Positions 5,092 to 6,681 of a stretch of DNA of 6,681 nt are shown piece after piece. The DNA is taken from assembly GCA_934437695.1 (NCBI GenBank), contig CAKSAW010000062.1:1-6681 (forward strand), given 5' to 3'. The position numbers were made by a program, and so were the translations under genes. Numbering within the stretch: the first letter of the stretch is position 1; every line of letters begins with the position of its first letter. Below the pieces are notes generated by a model, which worked only from the letters and a program-made list of their open reading frames with translations, was not told the origin of the DNA and searched no databases. The stretch comes from an uncultured Blautia sp. (GTDB lineage: Bacteria; Bacillota; Clostridia; Lachnospirales; Lachnospiraceae).

Positions 5092-6681
5092 TCAATAAAA
5101 TCTGTTATCATACAGCTCATCCAGCATGACAGAAAGTTTGCTGGTGGAATTCTTTAAATATCGGATATCATCCTTATAATAAGCTTTCTGTCTGCGAAGA
5201 GCTGCTTCCAGGCGGCGGATTTCGCTGTCCAGTTCTGGTGTTTCTTCTTCCATACGCTGTTTTAATTTCTGTACGATTCCATAAAGGTTTTCGTGATGCA
5301 TGATACGTCCTGCACCCCACATCAGGCGTTCTTTCGGCTGATGAAGAATGTATTCAGTGAAGTGGTAATAAACTTCTTCATCAAACAGAAATGCATACAT
5401 ATTATTATCTACGCGGTAGAGTGATTTCAGTGCATCTGTAATATTTCCGTCTGATAAAGCCTGGTATGCTTTTTCCAGCTGACAGATATTTCGTGAAGCT
5501 GCCTCCTGTGGAAAGATCACTTCATCCTGCCAGTTAAGACGTACCAGATAATCCTGTGTCTTGCGGAAGATTTTTAATAATTCCAGACTGGCAGGTTCCC
5601 ATTTAAGACGGAAAGCAATGCGGGATTCCGGGTCAGAAAGAGCAGTATATTCCTGATTGATCTGACATATTTTCTTATAAATATTTCCAGCGGAAGCAGC
5701 TGCTGCCTGCAGACTGTGGAGAAGTTCTGTCTGTTCTGTATCTGCCAGTGAAAGAGCGTATTTCTGAACACTTTGTGCAACTGCATTCATGGTGTTGCTG
5801 AAATTCATTGGAGGCAGAACCAGATAATCAATGGCTGTTACCAGTTTCAGATAACATTCATGATGAAACCGATAGACAGATTCCTGATAAACATCCTGAT
5901 TGTCATACTGGGAATGATAGTAGTTCTGCATAAATGGTCCGGCACTGAAGTCATTGACTGCAGAAGGAATACCTGCGATAGCCATAGAGAAATCATCTGA
6001 CCATGTTTCAATAGGGGAGAGAACGGTGATCCCATCCGGGTAGGCTTCCTTTGGAACGGTCAGGTTGTCTGTAAAATGTTTCATGAAATCTGAGTATTCA
6101 TAAGTACATCGGATAGCATCCTGAGTGCTGTGTGCATGTGCGGGAAGTTCGAAATTCAGATTTGCAATGACCTTACCCTGCCAGTCAGGGTGTATGCGGA
6201 ATACCTGATTATAGGCACCTGTTGACCAGTCATATTTGGAATCAATGACTCCCCATTCTTCAGCAGCCATTGCGCAGAAAACCAAAGTGTGCGCCGGCTG
6301 ATATCCGCCCCTGATCATGGCACGTGCGATCCCAAGCATCATGGCAACTGCCGCATTATCGTCCTGAAATCCGTCAAAGTAGGAATCATAGTGGGCGGAT
6401 AATACGATCATGGAATCTGTTTCTGTTCCTCTGATCTTTCCTACAATATTGCTGGCTTTTGTGTCAGGGATAACTCTGGAACGGGCATCCAGTGACACTT
6501 TTAATGAGGATTTGTGTAATAAAGCAACATTCTGTTCTGGAGTGCTATGGGTATCCTCAGAATCAGCGGTATTGTTTTTCTGGAGGGCATTCTTCAGGAT
6601 TTGTGCATCTGCCTGAGACAGAGAGAATGCAGGGGCGAAATCCGGTCCTGCGATATCCTGTGCATTCAGTGCAGTTTCTGC
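5092..6681 (-). CDS. M28-family zinc (amino)peptidase, 5'-partial, with helical C-terminal extension
   Basis: The frame is open from the stop at 5092 to the window end (529 residues visible). A GTG at 6498 is in frame but falls mid-domain, so it is not the true start. Numbering from the window edge: residues 16-35 (PAFSLSQADAQILKNALQ) resemble the end of a PA insert as in PA-containing M28 enzymes; the catalytic domain spans about 72-290. Visible active-site elements: AHYDS (His97), DDNAA (Asp108), AAEEWG (catalytic Glu141, metal Glu142), NFEL (Glu178 where Asp is usual) and YYHSQYDN (His256). WSDDFSMAIAGIPSA (227-241) is also family-typical. Residues about 295-529 match nothing I recognise, look helical, and have a charged, possibly coiled-coil stretch near 467-511. 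The family releases N-terminal amino acids from peptides. Whether this one is exported is unknown because the N-terminus is missing. It leads the unit containing the acetyltransferase. Confidence 0.88.
   Translation of the reverse strand, partial: AETALNAQDIAGPDFAPAFSLSQADAQILKNALQKNNTADSEDTHSTPEQNVALLHKSSLKVSLDARSRVIPDTKASNIVGKIRGTETDSMIVLSAHYDSYFDGFQDDNAAVAMMLGIARAMIRGGYQPAHTLVFCAMAAEEWGVIDSKYDWSTGAYNQVFRIHPDWQGKVIANLNFELPAHAHSTQDAIRCTYEYSDFMKHFTDNLTVPKEAYPDGITVLSPIETWSDDFSMAIAGIPSAVNDFSAGPFMQNYYHSQYDNQDVYQESVYRFHHECYLKLVTAIDYLVLPPMNFSNTMNAVAQSVQKYALSLADTEQTELLHSLQAAAASAGNIYKKICQINQEYTALSDPESRIAFRLKWEPASLELLKIFRKTQDYLVRLNWQDEVIFPQEAASRNICQLEKAYQALSDGNITDALKSLYRVDNNMYAFLFDEEVYYHFTEYILHQPKERLMWGAGRIMHHENLYGIVQKLKQRMEEETPELDSEIRRLEAALRRQKAYYKDDIRYLKNSTSKLSVMLDELYDNRFY

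Noticed and set aside
5055..5120. Longer N-terminus for the acetyltransferase from ATG 5120
   Set aside because: It would overlap the peptidase end by 29 bases, and the better ribosome binding site lies inside this segment, pointing to the start at 5054.
6410..6616. A 68-codon + strand frame near the right edge
   Set aside because: It is antisense to the continuous open frame of the M28 peptidase, which runs to the window end with PA/M28-like sequence.

Overview
The window (6,681 bases, AT-rich, good AGGAGG-type ribosome binding sites, Gram-positive lipoprotein signal) looks like chromosomal DNA of a low-GC Firmicute. Protein style, especially the YesM kinase with type-1 periplasmic-binding proteins and MglB, suggests a gut Clostridia member, probably Lachnospiraceae. 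This placement is inferred from gene content and style, not from a marker gene. I see no insertion sequence, CRISPR array, tRNA or rRNA.

Left half (1-3664, + strand): a tight three-gene unit. A YesM/LytS-type sensor histidine kinase (5' end outside the window) overlaps by an ATGA junction with a membrane-anchored type-1 periplasmic-binding protein. After 14 bases comes a lipoprotein that closely matches the galactose/glucose-binding protein MglB and keeps the known sugar and calcium ligands. A strong hairpin follows directly, so the transporter ATPase and permease (mglA, mglC) are not next to it. The likely reading is a sugar-sensing module in which one or both binding proteins present ligand to the kinase, comparable to the XylFII-LytS-YesN arrangement of clostridia. 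A YesN-type response regulator would be expected upstream, outside the window.

Middle (3665-4412): a bidirectional terminator between convergent genes, an orphan BlaI/MecI-family repressor on the - strand with its own likely promoter, then about 280 bases of AT-rich intergenic DNA holding that promoter, a perfect 17-bp hairpin that probably ends the next - strand unit, and three copies of GTATAAATA.

Right half (4413-6681, - strand): a GNAT-family acetyltransferase preceded by a large M28-family zinc peptidase whose N-terminus lies beyond the window edge. They are 37 bases apart and probably cotranscribed. The peptidase has most of the expected metal ligands, one apparent Asp-to-Glu change, and an unassigned helical C-terminal region of about 230 residues.
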